Source: Comamonas sp. lk (lineage in GTDB: Bacteria; Pseudomonadota; Gammaproteobacteria; Burkholderiales; Burkholderiaceae_C). From it: DNA of 60,865 bases. Shown here piece by piece: positions 46,084-54,973 of this stretch (its first letter is position 1; every line of letters starts with the position of its first letter). Below the pieces are notes generated by a model. That model did no database searches and was not told the DNA's origin. It saw only the letters and a list, made by a program, of their open reading frames with translations. Both the position numbers and the translations under genes were made by a program. Location: contig CAMATX010000004.1 of assembly GCA_945861345.1 (NCBI GenBank), positions 1 to 60,865 of the forward strand. The letters run 5' to 3'.

Positions 46084-47214
46084 TTATTGCCCCGAAGACG
46101 CAGCGCTGGCCTTAGCCTTCGCGGGTGCGGCCACCAGGCTGATGGCTTGACCGTCTTTCAAATTGCTCCCCGGGTTGCGCAGCAATCGTTCGCCAGTTTG
46201 CACTCCCGTCTGGACCGCATACTGGCCGCTGCGGGCGTCACGCGCGCCCAAGGTGACGGGCACTTTGTGCACCGCGCTGGCGTCCACGCGCCAGACAAAG
46301 CTGGCATCGCCCACACGCTGCACCGCCGATTCGTCCACGACCGGCACACTTTGGGCCTTGGCGCCGCCGCTGATTTGGCCTTCGGCGTACAGACCGGCCA
46401 CCCGTGGCCGCGCTGGGCCAGTAATAGCCACCAAGACCTCGAGCTGGCGGGTCGCCTCGTTGGCGCTGGGGTCGATGCGGGTTACCTTGCCTTCAAAACT
46501 CTCGTCACCGTAGCCATTGACGCGAAAACGCACGCCTTGGCCCAATTGCACTTGGCCGGCCTGGTCGGCCGAGACGCGCCCGACAAAACGCAGGCTGCTG
46601 GGGTCTATCACTTTGAGCAGCTCTTTGCCGATGGATGCGGTGTCGCCGGGTGAGGCTTTGCGCTCGCCGATCACACCATCAAAGGGCGCACGCACTTGGG
46701 TGCGCTGCAGTTGCTGGCGGGCTAGCACAGCGCGGGAGGCGGCAGCAGACACTTCGTTTTGCGCGGAGTTGGCGCGCATTTCTGCATCATCTATGGATTG
46801 CAAAGTAGCCATGCCGCTGGCACGCAGGGTTTTGAGGCGCTCCAAGTTGCGCTTGGCTTGCTCAAGCTGAAAGCCGGCGTTGCGGGCGCTTTCTTCAGCT
46901 GCATTGAGGTTATCGCGGATGGAGGTTTCGTCTAGACGCACCAATAAATCGCCCCGACGCACTACGTCGCCATTGTCTTTAAGCACTTCGAGCACCACAG
47001 CAGACGCCTCGGCACGCAGGTCGGCTTTGCGCTCGGCGGCGATGGTGCCCGATATCACCGGACCGCCACCGGCCGCGCCGTCGGCCACGGTCAGCAGGTC
47101 TTCGGGCGCTACCAGCAAAGGCGCTGCGGGCGCGCCGGCAGCTGCAGCCGGGTCAGGCGCTTTCTGGCAAGCGGCCAGACTCACAACGAGGCAAATAAGA
47201 AGAACGCGGTGCAT
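46084..47214 (-). CDS. RND efflux periplasmic adaptor lipoprotein
   Basis: A 376-residue adaptor. The N-terminal lipobox LAAC with Cys16 predicts an inner-membrane lipoprotein, like AcrA and MexA. Lipoyl halves (LEVLKDNGDVVRRGDLLVRLD and VRAPFDGVIGERKASPGD) flank a coiled-coil hairpin at about 100-165. It is first in the long minus-strand run, with the pump gene two bases after it. No outer-membrane channel gene is nearby. Confidence 0.92.
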   Translation of the reverse strand: MHRVLLICLVVSLAACQKAPDPAAAAGAPAAPLLVAPEDLLTVADGAAGGGPVISGTIAAERKADLRAEASAVVLEVLKDNGDVVRRGDLLVRLDETSIRDNLNAAEESARNAGFQLEQAKRNLERLKTLRASGMATLQSIDDAEMRANSAQNEVSAAASRAVLARQQLQRTQVRAPFDGVIGERKASPGDTASIGKELLKVIDPSSLRFVGRVSADQAGQVQLGQGVRFRVNGYGDESFEGKVTRIDPSANEATRQLEVLVAITGPARPRVAGLYAEGQISGGAKAQSVPVVDESAVQRVGDASFVWRVDASAVHKVPVTLGARDARSGQYAVQTGVQTGERLLRNPGSNLKDGQAISLVAAPAKAKASAASSGQ

Positions 47215-47542
47215 ACGGTAGCTACCTCAGAGAGTAAGGCTTGGGTGACGATCAGCCCGGTTTGCGGGCGGCTGCGCAATAAACGAGATGTATTGCAGAG
47301 GGCCGTGAGATTCTAGGGCAGGCGCGCTGGGACACGGCGGACCCACTTGGATTAGCCCGCCATCCGACGGGTCGACAATAGTCTGCCAAAATAAACGAGA
47401 TCGGCGGTCGGCCAGCGCTTCTTACTTCTGGGGCGGGCTTTCTGCAGTCTGACCCCTTTTTTGTGCAATTGGTCACTTCGCCCTTGGTCTATGCGGCGAG
47501 CGTCTGCACAATAGTTGTCGTTTTTTTGAAATAGGATTTTTT
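47215..47542. other. 328-base divergent gap between the RND adaptor and M16 copy B
   Basis: No gene recognised. It must carry the promoters for both directions. It contains a direct repeat of AATAAACGAGAT at 47278-47289 and 47390-47401, 112 bases apart, and an AGTCTGACCCCTTTTTT segment at about 47448-47463. The M16 start at 47543 is preceded by a T-run and AGGA. I see no clear palindromic operator. Confidence 0.5.
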
Positions 47543-50287
47543 ATGCGTCTCCTAGGCACTGCGATCACTCTCTCTCTGGCCTTAACGGCCGTTGGCTTTC
47601 TGGCACCGGTCAGCGCCCAAACCAGCGCAAGCAGCACTTTATTCACCCAGGTCGAGGGCATCAGCGAATACCGGCTGCCCAACGGACTGCGGGTTTTGCT
47701 CGCCCCCGATGCGTCCAAACCCACGACCACGGTGAACATTACCTACCTGGTGGGCAGCCGGCATGAAAACTACGGTGAAACCGGTATGGCACATTTGCTG
47801 GAGCACCTGGTATTTAAGGGCACCCCCTCGCGGGGCAACATCATGCAAGAACTGGGCAAGCGCGGCATGCGTTTTAACGGCACCACCTTTTATGACCGAA
47901 CCAACTATTTTGAGACCTTCCCCGCCAGCGAAGAAAACCTCACTTGGGCGCTGGAGATGGAAGCGGACCGCATGGTCAACAGCTTTATCGCCCGCAAAGA
48001 CCTGGAAACCGAGTTCTCGGTGGTTCGCAATGAGATGGAAATGGGCCAAAACAACCCACGGCGCACGCTATGGCAGTACATGGCCGCAGCCGCTTTCGAC
48101 TGGCATAACTACGGCAAAAGTACCATAGGCGCGCGCAGTGACGTGGAAAACGTCAAGATCGAAAATCTACAAGCCTTTTACCGCCAGTACTACCAACCTG
48201 ACAACGCGGTACTGCTTGTGGCTGGCAAGTTTGACAGCGCCAAGACCTTGGCCTTGGTCGAACGTGTTTTTGGCGCGCTGCCTCGCCCAGCGCGCAGCCT
48301 GGGTAAAACCTATACCGCCGACCCGGTCCAGCAAGGACCGCGCGAACTCACGCTGCAGAGGGTGGGTGACACCACTTTGGTAGGTGCCCTCTACCATACA
48401 GCGGCGGCTAGCCACCCGGACGCCACCGCCATGGCGGCCCTGGCCGAAATCATGGCTGACACGCCCAACGGACGTTTACACAAAGCCCTGGTCGATACCA
48501 ACAAAGCCACTTCGGTCGCGCCCTGGAACTTTGCCTTGGCCGAGCCGGGCTACATCTTGTTCATGGTGGAGCTGGGCAAAGACCAACCTGCGGCCCCGGT
48601 ACGCCAAAGCCTTTTGGATATTTTGGAAAACCTTCGCAAATCCCCGATTACCGAAGCAGAACTCAAGCGCGCCAAAGCCAGCATGCAGGCGGATATCGAA
48701 AAAACCCTCAACGACCCGCAAAACCTGGCGGTGCAGCTTTCCGAAAGCATTGCCTCGGGTGACTGGCGCCTGTTTTTCCTGGAGCGCGACCGCATTGATG
48801 CCCTGACGGTGCAGGCAGTGCAAAAAGTGGCTGAAAACTACTTTAAGGAAAGCAACCGCACCTTTGGCCAATTCATTCCGACCGCTGCGCCTGAGCGCAT
48901 CGCTCTGCCCGAGCCAGTGGACGTGGCCGCGCTCCTGCAAGGCTACAAAGGGCGCGCTGCCGTGAACGAAGGCGAGAACTTTGACCCCAGCCCGGCCAAC
49001 ATCGAAAAGCGCACATTGCGCACCAGCCTGCCCAACGGCATGCAAATGGCGCTCACTGCCAAGAAAACCCGCGGCGAAACGGTCAATGGCCAGATTCGCC
49101 TGGACTTTGGCGACGCCGCAACACTACAAAACCAAGCCATGGTCGCCCAAATGACCGCCTCCATGCTGATGCGCGGCGCAGGCACGCTCAACCGCGCCGA
49201 ACTGGCCGCCCGCTTGGACGAGCTCAAAGCCAAGATACGCGTGACTGGCAGCGGCTCGACGGTGACGCTGTCCTTTGATACCGTGCGCAAGCACCTGCCC
49301 GCCGTGCTCGACCTGGCCCGCGATGTGCTGCGCGCACCCACCTTCCCGGCAAGCGAGTTCGCCACCTTAACGAAGGAAATGACAACGCAAATTGAGTCGC
49401 AGCGCAACGACCCCCAAGCCATGGCGTCGCAGGAGTTGAGCAAAGCGCTGGATACCTACCCCAAGGGCGATGTACGGGCCTTCTTGAGTTTTGATGAACG
49501 CATCGCACTGATGCAAAGCATCAAATTGCAAGATCTGCAGGCCTTCTACCAGCGCTTTTATGGCGCGGACCATGGCAAGCTGGCTCTGGTGGGTGACCTG
49601 GATCCGGCCCAGGCGCAAACCCAGCTGAGCGCATTGTTTGGCAACTGGAAAAGCGCAAGCCCCTATGCCCGATTAACCCGCAATGCCTATGCATTTGCGC
49701 CTTCCAGCAAGACTTTGCAAGCACCGGACAAACCCAATGCCATGTTCATGGCAGTGCTGTCCATACCGCTGCGCGATGACGACGCCGACTATGTTGCACT
49801 GGCACTGGGTAACAAAATTTTGGGCGGTGGCGTTAACAACCGATTGGTCGAACGCCTGCGCCAGAAAGAAGGCATCAGCTACTACGCTGGTAGCCAGTTC
49901 TCGGCCAGCAGCTTTGAGGCGGTGGGCGAGATGACACTGGTGGCTATCCACGCCCCGCAAAATCTGGAAAAGCTACAAGCCGGCGTGCGCGAGGAAGTGC
50001 TGCGCATTGTCAAAGACGGTGTTAGCGCACAAGAGCTGACAGATGCGAAAAAAGGCTTGCTGGAAGAGTCCAAAATTAGCCTGGCCCAGGATGCCGCGCT
50101 GAGCGCAACGCTGGCCGGCCAGTTGCATACGGGCCGCACCATGGCCTATACCGCCGCCCGCCTGGAGCAAATCCAAAACACCAGCCTGGAGCAGGTCAAT
50201 GCCGCGCTGCGCAAGTATGTGGACTACAGCAAACTGTTGCACGTCCACGCCGGCGATTTTGAGGGTGCAAAAAAGAAAGCGCCTTAA
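47543..50287 (+). CDS. Secreted M16 family zinc peptidase (pitrilysin-like), copy B
   Basis: A 914-residue double M16 peptidase, paralogue of the gene at 31853-34642. It has a signal peptide (LGTAITLSLALTAVGFLAPVSA), zinc motif HLLEH at 84-88 and distal Glu in VVRNEMEMGQN. The stretch LLAPDASKPTTTVNITYLVG is shared word for word with copy A. The second half is the non-catalytic M16 repeat. ATG 47543 has AGGA upstream. It is divergent from the RND/export run and convergent with an EamA transporter, their stops overlapping by three bases. The pair could act as partners, as do some M16 heterodimers. Confidence 0.93.
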   Translation: MRLLGTAITLSLALTAVGFLAPVSAQTSASSTLFTQVEGISEYRLPNGLRVLLAPDASKPTTTVNITYLVGSRHENYGETGMAHLLEHLVFKGTPSRGNIMQELGKRGMRFNGTTFYDRTNYFETFPASEENLTWALEMEADRMVNSFIARKDLETEFSVVRNEMEMGQNNPRRTLWQYMAAAAFDWHNYGKSTIGARSDVENVKIENLQAFYRQYYQPDNAVLLVAGKFDSAKTLALVERVFGALPRPARSLGKTYTADPVQQGPRELTLQRVGDTTLVGALYHTAAASHPDATAMAALAEIMADTPNGRLHKALVDTNKATSVAPWNFALAEPGYILFMVELGKDQPAAPVRQSLLDILENLRKSPITEAELKRAKASMQADIEKTLNDPQNLAVQLSESIASGDWRLFFLERDRIDALTVQAVQKVAENYFKESNRTFGQFIPTAAPERIALPEPVDVAALLQGYKGRAAVNEGENFDPSPANIEKRTLRTSLPNGMQMALTAKKTRGETVNGQIRLDFGDAATLQNQAMVAQMTASMLMRGAGTLNRAELAARLDELKAKIRVTGSGSTVTLSFDTVRKHLPAVLDLARDVLRAPTFPASEFATLTKEMTTQIESQRNDPQAMASQELSKALDTYPKGDVRAFLSFDERIALMQSIKLQDLQAFYQRFYGADHGKLALVGDLDPAQAQTQLSALFGNWKSASPYARLTRNAYAFAPSSKTLQAPDKPNAMFMAVLSIPLRDDDADYVALALGNKILGGGVNNRLVERLRQKEGISYYAGSQFSASSFEAVGEMTLVAIHAPQNLEKLQAGVREEVLRIVKDGVSAQELTDAKKGLLEESKISLAQDAALSATLAGQLHTGRTMAYTAARLEQIQNTSLEQVNAALRKYVDYSKLLHVHAGDFEGAKKKAP

Positions 50288-51195
50288 TCCCTGTGCGCAG
50301 CAGCCCAGGGCACCAAGCCCTGGGCCACCAGCACGCCCAAGCCCACCAGGGCGGCAGCAGCGGCCTGGCTCCAGCTCCAATGGCCACCCAACGCAAACAT
50401 GATCAGCATCACGTAAAAAGGCGTGGCATTGATATGCAATGAGGACAGCGCGATCCCCAGGTGCCCGACCGAGCGGATCCACAAAAACTGGCTGATCGCC
50501 AGCCCGCCGATGGCAAAAATAGCCAGTGCCCCCAACTCCGTCCAGCCCAGGGCTTGCCACTGTGGCGCAGAGGCGCCGGCCAGCGCAGCGCCGCAGGCGG
50601 CCACCGTGGTGGCCATGGCCGCGCCGGTGAGGGTGACGGTGGTTCGCCCTAACGGGCTGAGCGCAACAAACGAAGTAACCGTCAGTCGCGAGCCCAGGGT
50701 GTAGACCATCACAGATACAAAGCACAGCGCAGCGCCCAGACCCAAAGACATGCCATCGGGGCCATCATCCAATGCCAGCCAGCCACCGATCAGGCTCAAT
50801 AGCACGCCCACCACCAAGTTGCGACTGAGCTTGCGCCCGTCCAGCAAGACTTCAATGGCAATGCCAACAACTGGCATGCTGGCCGATATCACGGCGACGG
50901 TCACCGCGTCGGTCATGCCTTGGCCCAGCACTAGCAAAAACGCGCCCAGACCCAGGGTGCCACCGCCGATCAACACACCCTTGCGCCAGGGCGCCGTGCG
51001 CAAAGCGCCAAAACCCTCCACCAAACCCCACAGCGGCAGCAAACAGGCAGCGGCCATGAGCATGCGCGCAGCCGTCAAGGGCAATGGCGGCACGGTGGCC
51101 AGCAAAAGACTTGCGGCTGGCAGCCCCATGGCCCAAATCAGCATGGACAACATGCACATGACATTGGCACGAAGATTTTGTTGGGCGTGGGGCAT
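50284..51195 (-). CDS. EamA/DMT family transporter
   Basis: A 303-residue inner-membrane protein with ten predicted helices, formed by two EamA repeats (the first opens MLSMLIWAMGLPAASLLL, the second SLGLGAALCFVSVMVYTLGS). Such DMT proteins export amino acids or other metabolites. The start at 51195 is the first ATG; later ATGs at the fifth and seventh tens of bases are possible since no clear ribosome site is seen. It is divergent from the Xaa-Pro aminopeptidase. Confidence 0.88.
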   Translation of the reverse strand: MPHAQQNLRANVMCMLSMLIWAMGLPAASLLLATVPPLPLTAARMLMAAACLLPLWGLVEGFGALRTAPWRKGVLIGGGTLGLGAFLLVLGQGMTDAVTVAVISASMPVVGIAIEVLLDGRKLSRNLVVGVLLSLIGGWLALDDGPDGMSLGLGAALCFVSVMVYTLGSRLTVTSFVALSPLGRTTVTLTGAAMATTVAACGAALAGASAPQWQALGWTELGALAIFAIGGLAISQFLWIRSVGHLGIALSSLHINATPFYVMLIMFALGGHWSWSQAAAAALVGLGVLVAQGLVPWAAAHRD

Positions 51196-51289
51196 GGGCA
51201 GATACGTTCAATTGGGCGGCATCATCGCACGCGCTTGCTTCTTGCTAGGATGGCGCGCATTCTTAGCCGATTTCCGAAGAGCCACACTT

Positions 51290-53071
51290 ATGACCGATAT
51301 TGCCCAACGCCTCGCCACATTGCGCGCCCAAATGGCGCTGCACCACCTAGACGCCTGGGTCCTGCCCTCCTCAGACCCGCACAACTCCGAATATGTACCG
51401 GCGCGCTGGAAAGTGCGCCAGTACCTCTCTGGCTTCAGTGCCTCGGTCTCCACCATGGTGGTCATGCAGGACAAGGCCTTTGTCTGGGCCGACGGCCGCT
51501 ACTGGCTGCAAGCCGAGCGCGAGTTAGCGGGCAGCGGTATCGATATTGTTTACCTCGGCAAACCCGATGTGCCGCAGTGGAACCATTGGTTGGCAGAACA
51601 CCTGCCCAATGGTGCCCGGCTGGGCTTTTACGGCGCCACCATGATGGTCAAGGCCCTGGCCGACATAGAGCCCTTGCTGCAAAAGAAAGGCGTGAGCGTG
51701 CATACCGAGCACGACCTGGTCGACGCCGTCTGGCTGGACCGCCCCGGCTACCCGCTGGAGCCCGTCTTCGCCCATGACTTGCAGTACGCGGGTGAGACGG
51801 CGGCGAGCAAACTGGACAAAGTGCGTGCGCAGATGCGCAAAAGCGAGGCAAGCGCCCATGTGCTCAACGCCCTGGACGACATCGGGTACCTGCTCAATCT
51901 GCGTGGCACCGACGTGCCCACCTCGCCTTACTTTCATGCCTATTTGGTGGTGACCATGGACGGTGCACGCCTGTTTGCCCACCAAGAGCGCTTTGATGCT
52001 GCGCTACTTGCACAGCTAAAGGAACAAGGCGTAGCGCTGCGGCCTTACACCGAGTTTTTTGCAGACCTGGCCGGACTGGCCGGCCAAAGCGTGCTGGTCG
52101 ACCCGACGCAAAGCAACATTTTGACTTTCCAAACCCTGCGCCAGCACGGCTGCCAATTGGTCGAGCAACGCGCGCCCTCGGTAGCGCTCAAATCCATCAA
52201 GAACGAGACCGAGATTACGCACTGGAAGAACTGCTTTGTGCGCGACGGACTGGCGATGGTGCGCTTTTTGCATTGGTTTTACGCGCAGGTGGGGAGCGGA
52301 GCGCTCACCGAGCGCAGCGTTTCGGACCGAATTGACGCCGAGCGCGCCCAACTGGCCTTGTTTCGGGGGCTGAGCTTTAGCTCCATCCCTGGTTACGGGC
52401 CTAATGCGGCCATGATGCATTACGGCCTGAAAGAGGGCGTGGATACACCGGTAGCAGCACAAGGGTTTTTCCTGCTGGACTCCGGCGGTCAGTACGACGA
52501 CGGCACCACGGACATTACCCGCACGCTGGTGTGCGGGGAGACAACGGCGGAGCAAAAACGCCATTACACCCTGGTGCTCAAAGGCATGCTGCGCTTGTCG
52601 GCGGCCATTTTTATGCATGGCACGCGCGGCTTGCAGTTGGACATTCTGGCGCGTCAGGCGCTCTGGAATGAGGGTATCAACTACGCCTGCGGCACCGGCC
52701 ATGGCGTGGGCTACTTCAACAATGTGCACGAGGGACCGCACAGCATCAGCACCGCGCTGGTGGACCAGCCCATCCTTCCCGGCATGGTGGTGACCAATGA
52801 GCCTGGGGTTTACTTGCCTGGCCGCTACGGCATACGTATTGAAAATATATTGCTGTGTCAGCCGCACCAAAGTACCGAGCACGGCAGTTTTTACCGGTTC
52901 GAGACCCTGACCTTGTGCCCCATCGACACCCAGGCGGTGCTCAAAGATCTCTTGGGCGCTGAAGAAACCGCCTACCTCAACGCTTACCACGCCACCGTGC
53001 TGGAGCGACTCGGGCCCCACCTGCAGGGAGAGGAACGCAGTTTTCTAAAGCTGGCCTGCGCACCTTTGTAA
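51290..53071 (+). CDS. M24 family Xaa-Pro aminopeptidase
   Basis: A 593-residue cytoplasmic metallopeptidase (APP1-like, three-domain form) removing N-terminal residues before proline. Metal ligands are in LLDSGGQYDDGTTDITRT, GTGHGVGYF..HEGP and VTNEPGVYLPGRYGIRIEN. ATG 51290 starts MTDIAQRLATLRAQM; the frame is open for 180 codons upstream as a shadow of the EamA gene and is rejected there. It is a single gene with its promoter in the 94-base gap to EamA. After it comes a short AGGCATGCCT palindrome but no T-run. Confidence 0.93.
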   Translation: MTDIAQRLATLRAQMALHHLDAWVLPSSDPHNSEYVPARWKVRQYLSGFSASVSTMVVMQDKAFVWADGRYWLQAERELAGSGIDIVYLGKPDVPQWNHWLAEHLPNGARLGFYGATMMVKALADIEPLLQKKGVSVHTEHDLVDAVWLDRPGYPLEPVFAHDLQYAGETAASKLDKVRAQMRKSEASAHVLNALDDIGYLLNLRGTDVPTSPYFHAYLVVTMDGARLFAHQERFDAALLAQLKEQGVALRPYTEFFADLAGLAGQSVLVDPTQSNILTFQTLRQHGCQLVEQRAPSVALKSIKNETEITHWKNCFVRDGLAMVRFLHWFYAQVGSGALTERSVSDRIDAERAQLALFRGLSFSSIPGYGPNAAMMHYGLKEGVDTPVAAQGFFLLDSGGQYDDGTTDITRTLVCGETTAEQKRHYTLVLKGMLRLSAAIFMHGTRGLQLDILARQALWNEGINYACGTGHGVGYFNNVHEGPHSISTALVDQPILPGMVVTNEPGVYLPGRYGIRIENILLCQPHQSTEHGSFYRFETLTLCPIDTQAVLKDLLGAEETAYLNAYHATVLERLGPHLQGEERSFLKLACAPL

Positions 53072-53139
53072 ATACCTGTGCGCGGCCTGCTTGATAGGCA
53101 TGCCTTAGGCACAACCACATCTGTGAATTTTATTTTTAA

Positions 53140-53176
53140 TTATTTAATTATTAAATAAATCTATATTAAATATAGA
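53140..53176. promoter_or_regulatory. Two adjacent AT-rich palindromes upstream of the sensor pair
   Basis: Palindrome 1 (53140-53158) is TTATTTAAT-T-ATTAAATAA, nine-base perfect arms around one base. Palindrome 2 (53160-53176) is TCTATATT-A-AATATAGA, eight-base perfect arms around one base. They lie about 80-110 bases before the first sensor start, in the most AT-rich stretch of the window. Likely a promoter with regulator binding sites. Confidence 0.55.
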
Positions 53177-53252
53177 ATGCTTAGTCGTCTTCGTCGTGTC
53201 GCATACATCAGCGATGCTTCCGTCACTCTAAAAGCATCGGGGGTCTTGGTTC

Positions 53253-54968
53253 GTGCTCTCCTTATCCAGTCTCACTGAACGGCTATTTATCCGATTGGGC
53301 AAGGGGCCAACGCTCGACGAGCGAACATTGCTTCAGACCGCCTTATGGATCGCCATCGCAAACTCTGTGATCTATTACCTTCTGCCCATAGCAGGGTTGG
53401 ATACGAACTGGAATCTGAGGGCCATTCTGGGTTTTGGCATGTTGCTGGTACTGGCGCGCTGGGCTGGAGCTTTTTCATTCGGCACCCATGCCTTGCTCGT
53501 GCTGGAGTTTGCGCAGCTAGCGTCGCTGTCTGCCCATTCAGGCGGCATCAACTCGCCCTACATCGCTTGCATGCCCTTATTGCCGATTTCGGCATTGCTT
53601 TTATTGAATATGCGGTGGGCCTTGGTATGGCTGGCGATTATCTCAATACAAAATTATTTTCAATATTTGGCCCTTAGTCAAAATTGGATTGCGGGGGCAG
53701 TGAATCCGCAAACATTTTCAGTGAACTCCGTCCTGATCATTAAAGTGAGTTCGCTCGTTTTCTTGGTGCTAGCGCTAAGTTTGTACGACTGGACCTACCG
53801 CAGAAAGATGTACAAACTCGCTATCGACAACCAAGAATTAAATAGCATCGAGGCGGCTTTACGTCAGGTACAAATAGACATCGATGCATTGGCGACCTGT
53901 ATTGACCGCGATATTCGTGCGCCCATAGAAATCCAACGCCGCTTGAGTCCTATCCTGATTGCCGAGCTGGCTAATTCGCCGGGGCACCTTGATGCCGCAC
54001 AGCAGATGCGTGCCGAGACCAGCCAATTATGTCAATCGGTTCAAGATTTCGGCGACTTCGTAAGCCTAGAACGCGGGCATATGGACTTCGCTTTGTCCTC
54101 CTTTTATGTGCCCGATGTACTGCTGTCTGCAGTTGCAGCTATCAAGGCTGGACCACATGCCACCCGATGTCCTGTCAATGTGGATTTGGATCCGTCGATC
54201 CAGATTTGGGCACATGCTGGCCGGGACCGCCTGATGCAAATCGTCACTCGGCTGCTCCTGTATGCAGGGCAGCATGCCGATAGCGGCAGTATCCAGGTCC
54301 GCGCGCATTTTGCCGATACACGTGTGCGCGTAGAAGTTCAGTTCTCGCCACAAGATGCAAGCATTGTTTCCACACCTCGCGCCATGGTATCCAATGGCCC
54401 TCCCGAGCCCACCACCCACCTAGGCTTGGCTGTGTGCGAACGCCTGGCGGCAGCGGCAGGCGGGCAGTTTTGCTTCTACAGGCGCGGCCCAACAAAGCAC
54501 CTGCTTTGGCTAGAGTGGCCATTGAGCGTGAAGGGCACTGCTGCGTCTGAACCTGATCAAGATATCAGCTTAGCCGCCACGCCGCCAGTCCGGCGATTTT
54601 TGGTGGTGGAACATATTCTGTACACCCAATTAGAAATTCAATCCCTGCTCAAAAAGCGCTGGCCCCAATGCCATGTCGGACTCGCGGAGAGTGCAAGCAA
54701 CGCGCTATTACAAATGGAGTTTTCGCACTACGACATGGTGCTTATCAACATATCCTTGCCGCAAACCGATGGCCTGCAGGCCACGCAACAGATACGCGCA
54801 CACGCGATGCCTGGGATCCGCTCGACGCCGGTTGTGGGCCTGGCGACAAAGTCCGAGGCCAGCGAGCGCCAGCGCTGCCTGTCCAGCGGAATGCAATGGG
54901 TGCTGTTTAAGCCACTGGAGTCGGATGTATTTTTCGCCGCTATTACGGCGCACCTAGCCGGGGGTTGA
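53253..54968 (+). CDS. Degenerate hybrid sensor kinase (phosphotransfer residues missing)
   Basis: A 571-residue protein with six membrane helices (about residues 27-178), a DHp-like segment, an ATPase-like domain (about 285-425) and a receiver domain (448-565). Key residues are gone. Where SHEIRTPL is normal it has DRDIRAPI, Arg219 replacing the phospho-acceptor His. The N-box reads IVTRLLLYAGQH, both usual Asn absent (Arg333, Tyr337). The receiver has LINISLPQTDG, Asn499 replacing the phospho-Asp, though Lys553 is kept. It probably cannot carry out phosphorelay. Start is GTG 53253, the only one before residue 62. It overlaps or nearly touches the next gene. GC is lower than neighbours by eye. 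Confidence 0.85.
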   Translation: MLSLSSLTERLFIRLGKGPTLDERTLLQTALWIAIANSVIYYLLPIAGLDTNWNLRAILGFGMLLVLARWAGAFSFGTHALLVLEFAQLASLSAHSGGINSPYIACMPLLPISALLLLNMRWALVWLAIISIQNYFQYLALSQNWIAGAVNPQTFSVNSVLIIKVSSLVFLVLALSLYDWTYRRKMYKLAIDNQELNSIEAALRQVQIDIDALATCIDRDIRAPIEIQRRLSPILIAELANSPGHLDAAQQMRAETSQLCQSVQDFGDFVSLERGHMDFALSSFYVPDVLLSAVAAIKAGPHATRCPVNVDLDPSIQIWAHAGRDRLMQIVTRLLLYAGQHADSGSIQVRAHFADTRVRVEVQFSPQDASIVSTPRAMVSNGPPEPTTHLGLAVCERLAAAAGGQFCFYRRGPTKHLLWLEWPLSVKGTAASEPDQDISLAATPPVRRFLVVEHILYTQLEIQSLLKKRWPQCHVGLAESASNALLQMEFSHYDMVLINISLPQTDGLQATQQIRAHAMPGIRSTPVVGLATKSEASERQRCLSSGMQWVLFKPLESDVFFAAITAHLAGG

Positions 54969-54973
54969 AGTTC

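Noticed and set aside
47448-47463. AGTCTGACCCCTTTTTT segment resembling ends of REP/RAYT-type elements
   Set aside because: Only one copy, no partner repeat and no transposase nearby, so no mobile element can be claimed.
50750-51289. 180-residue N-terminal extension of the Xaa-Pro aminopeptidase
   Set aside because: It is the antisense of the EamA transporter gene, has no homology to M24 proteins and the family N-terminus begins at 51290.
53094-53112. AGGCATGCCT palindrome after the Xaa-Pro aminopeptidase as a terminator
   Set aside because: Too short and without a T-run directly after it.
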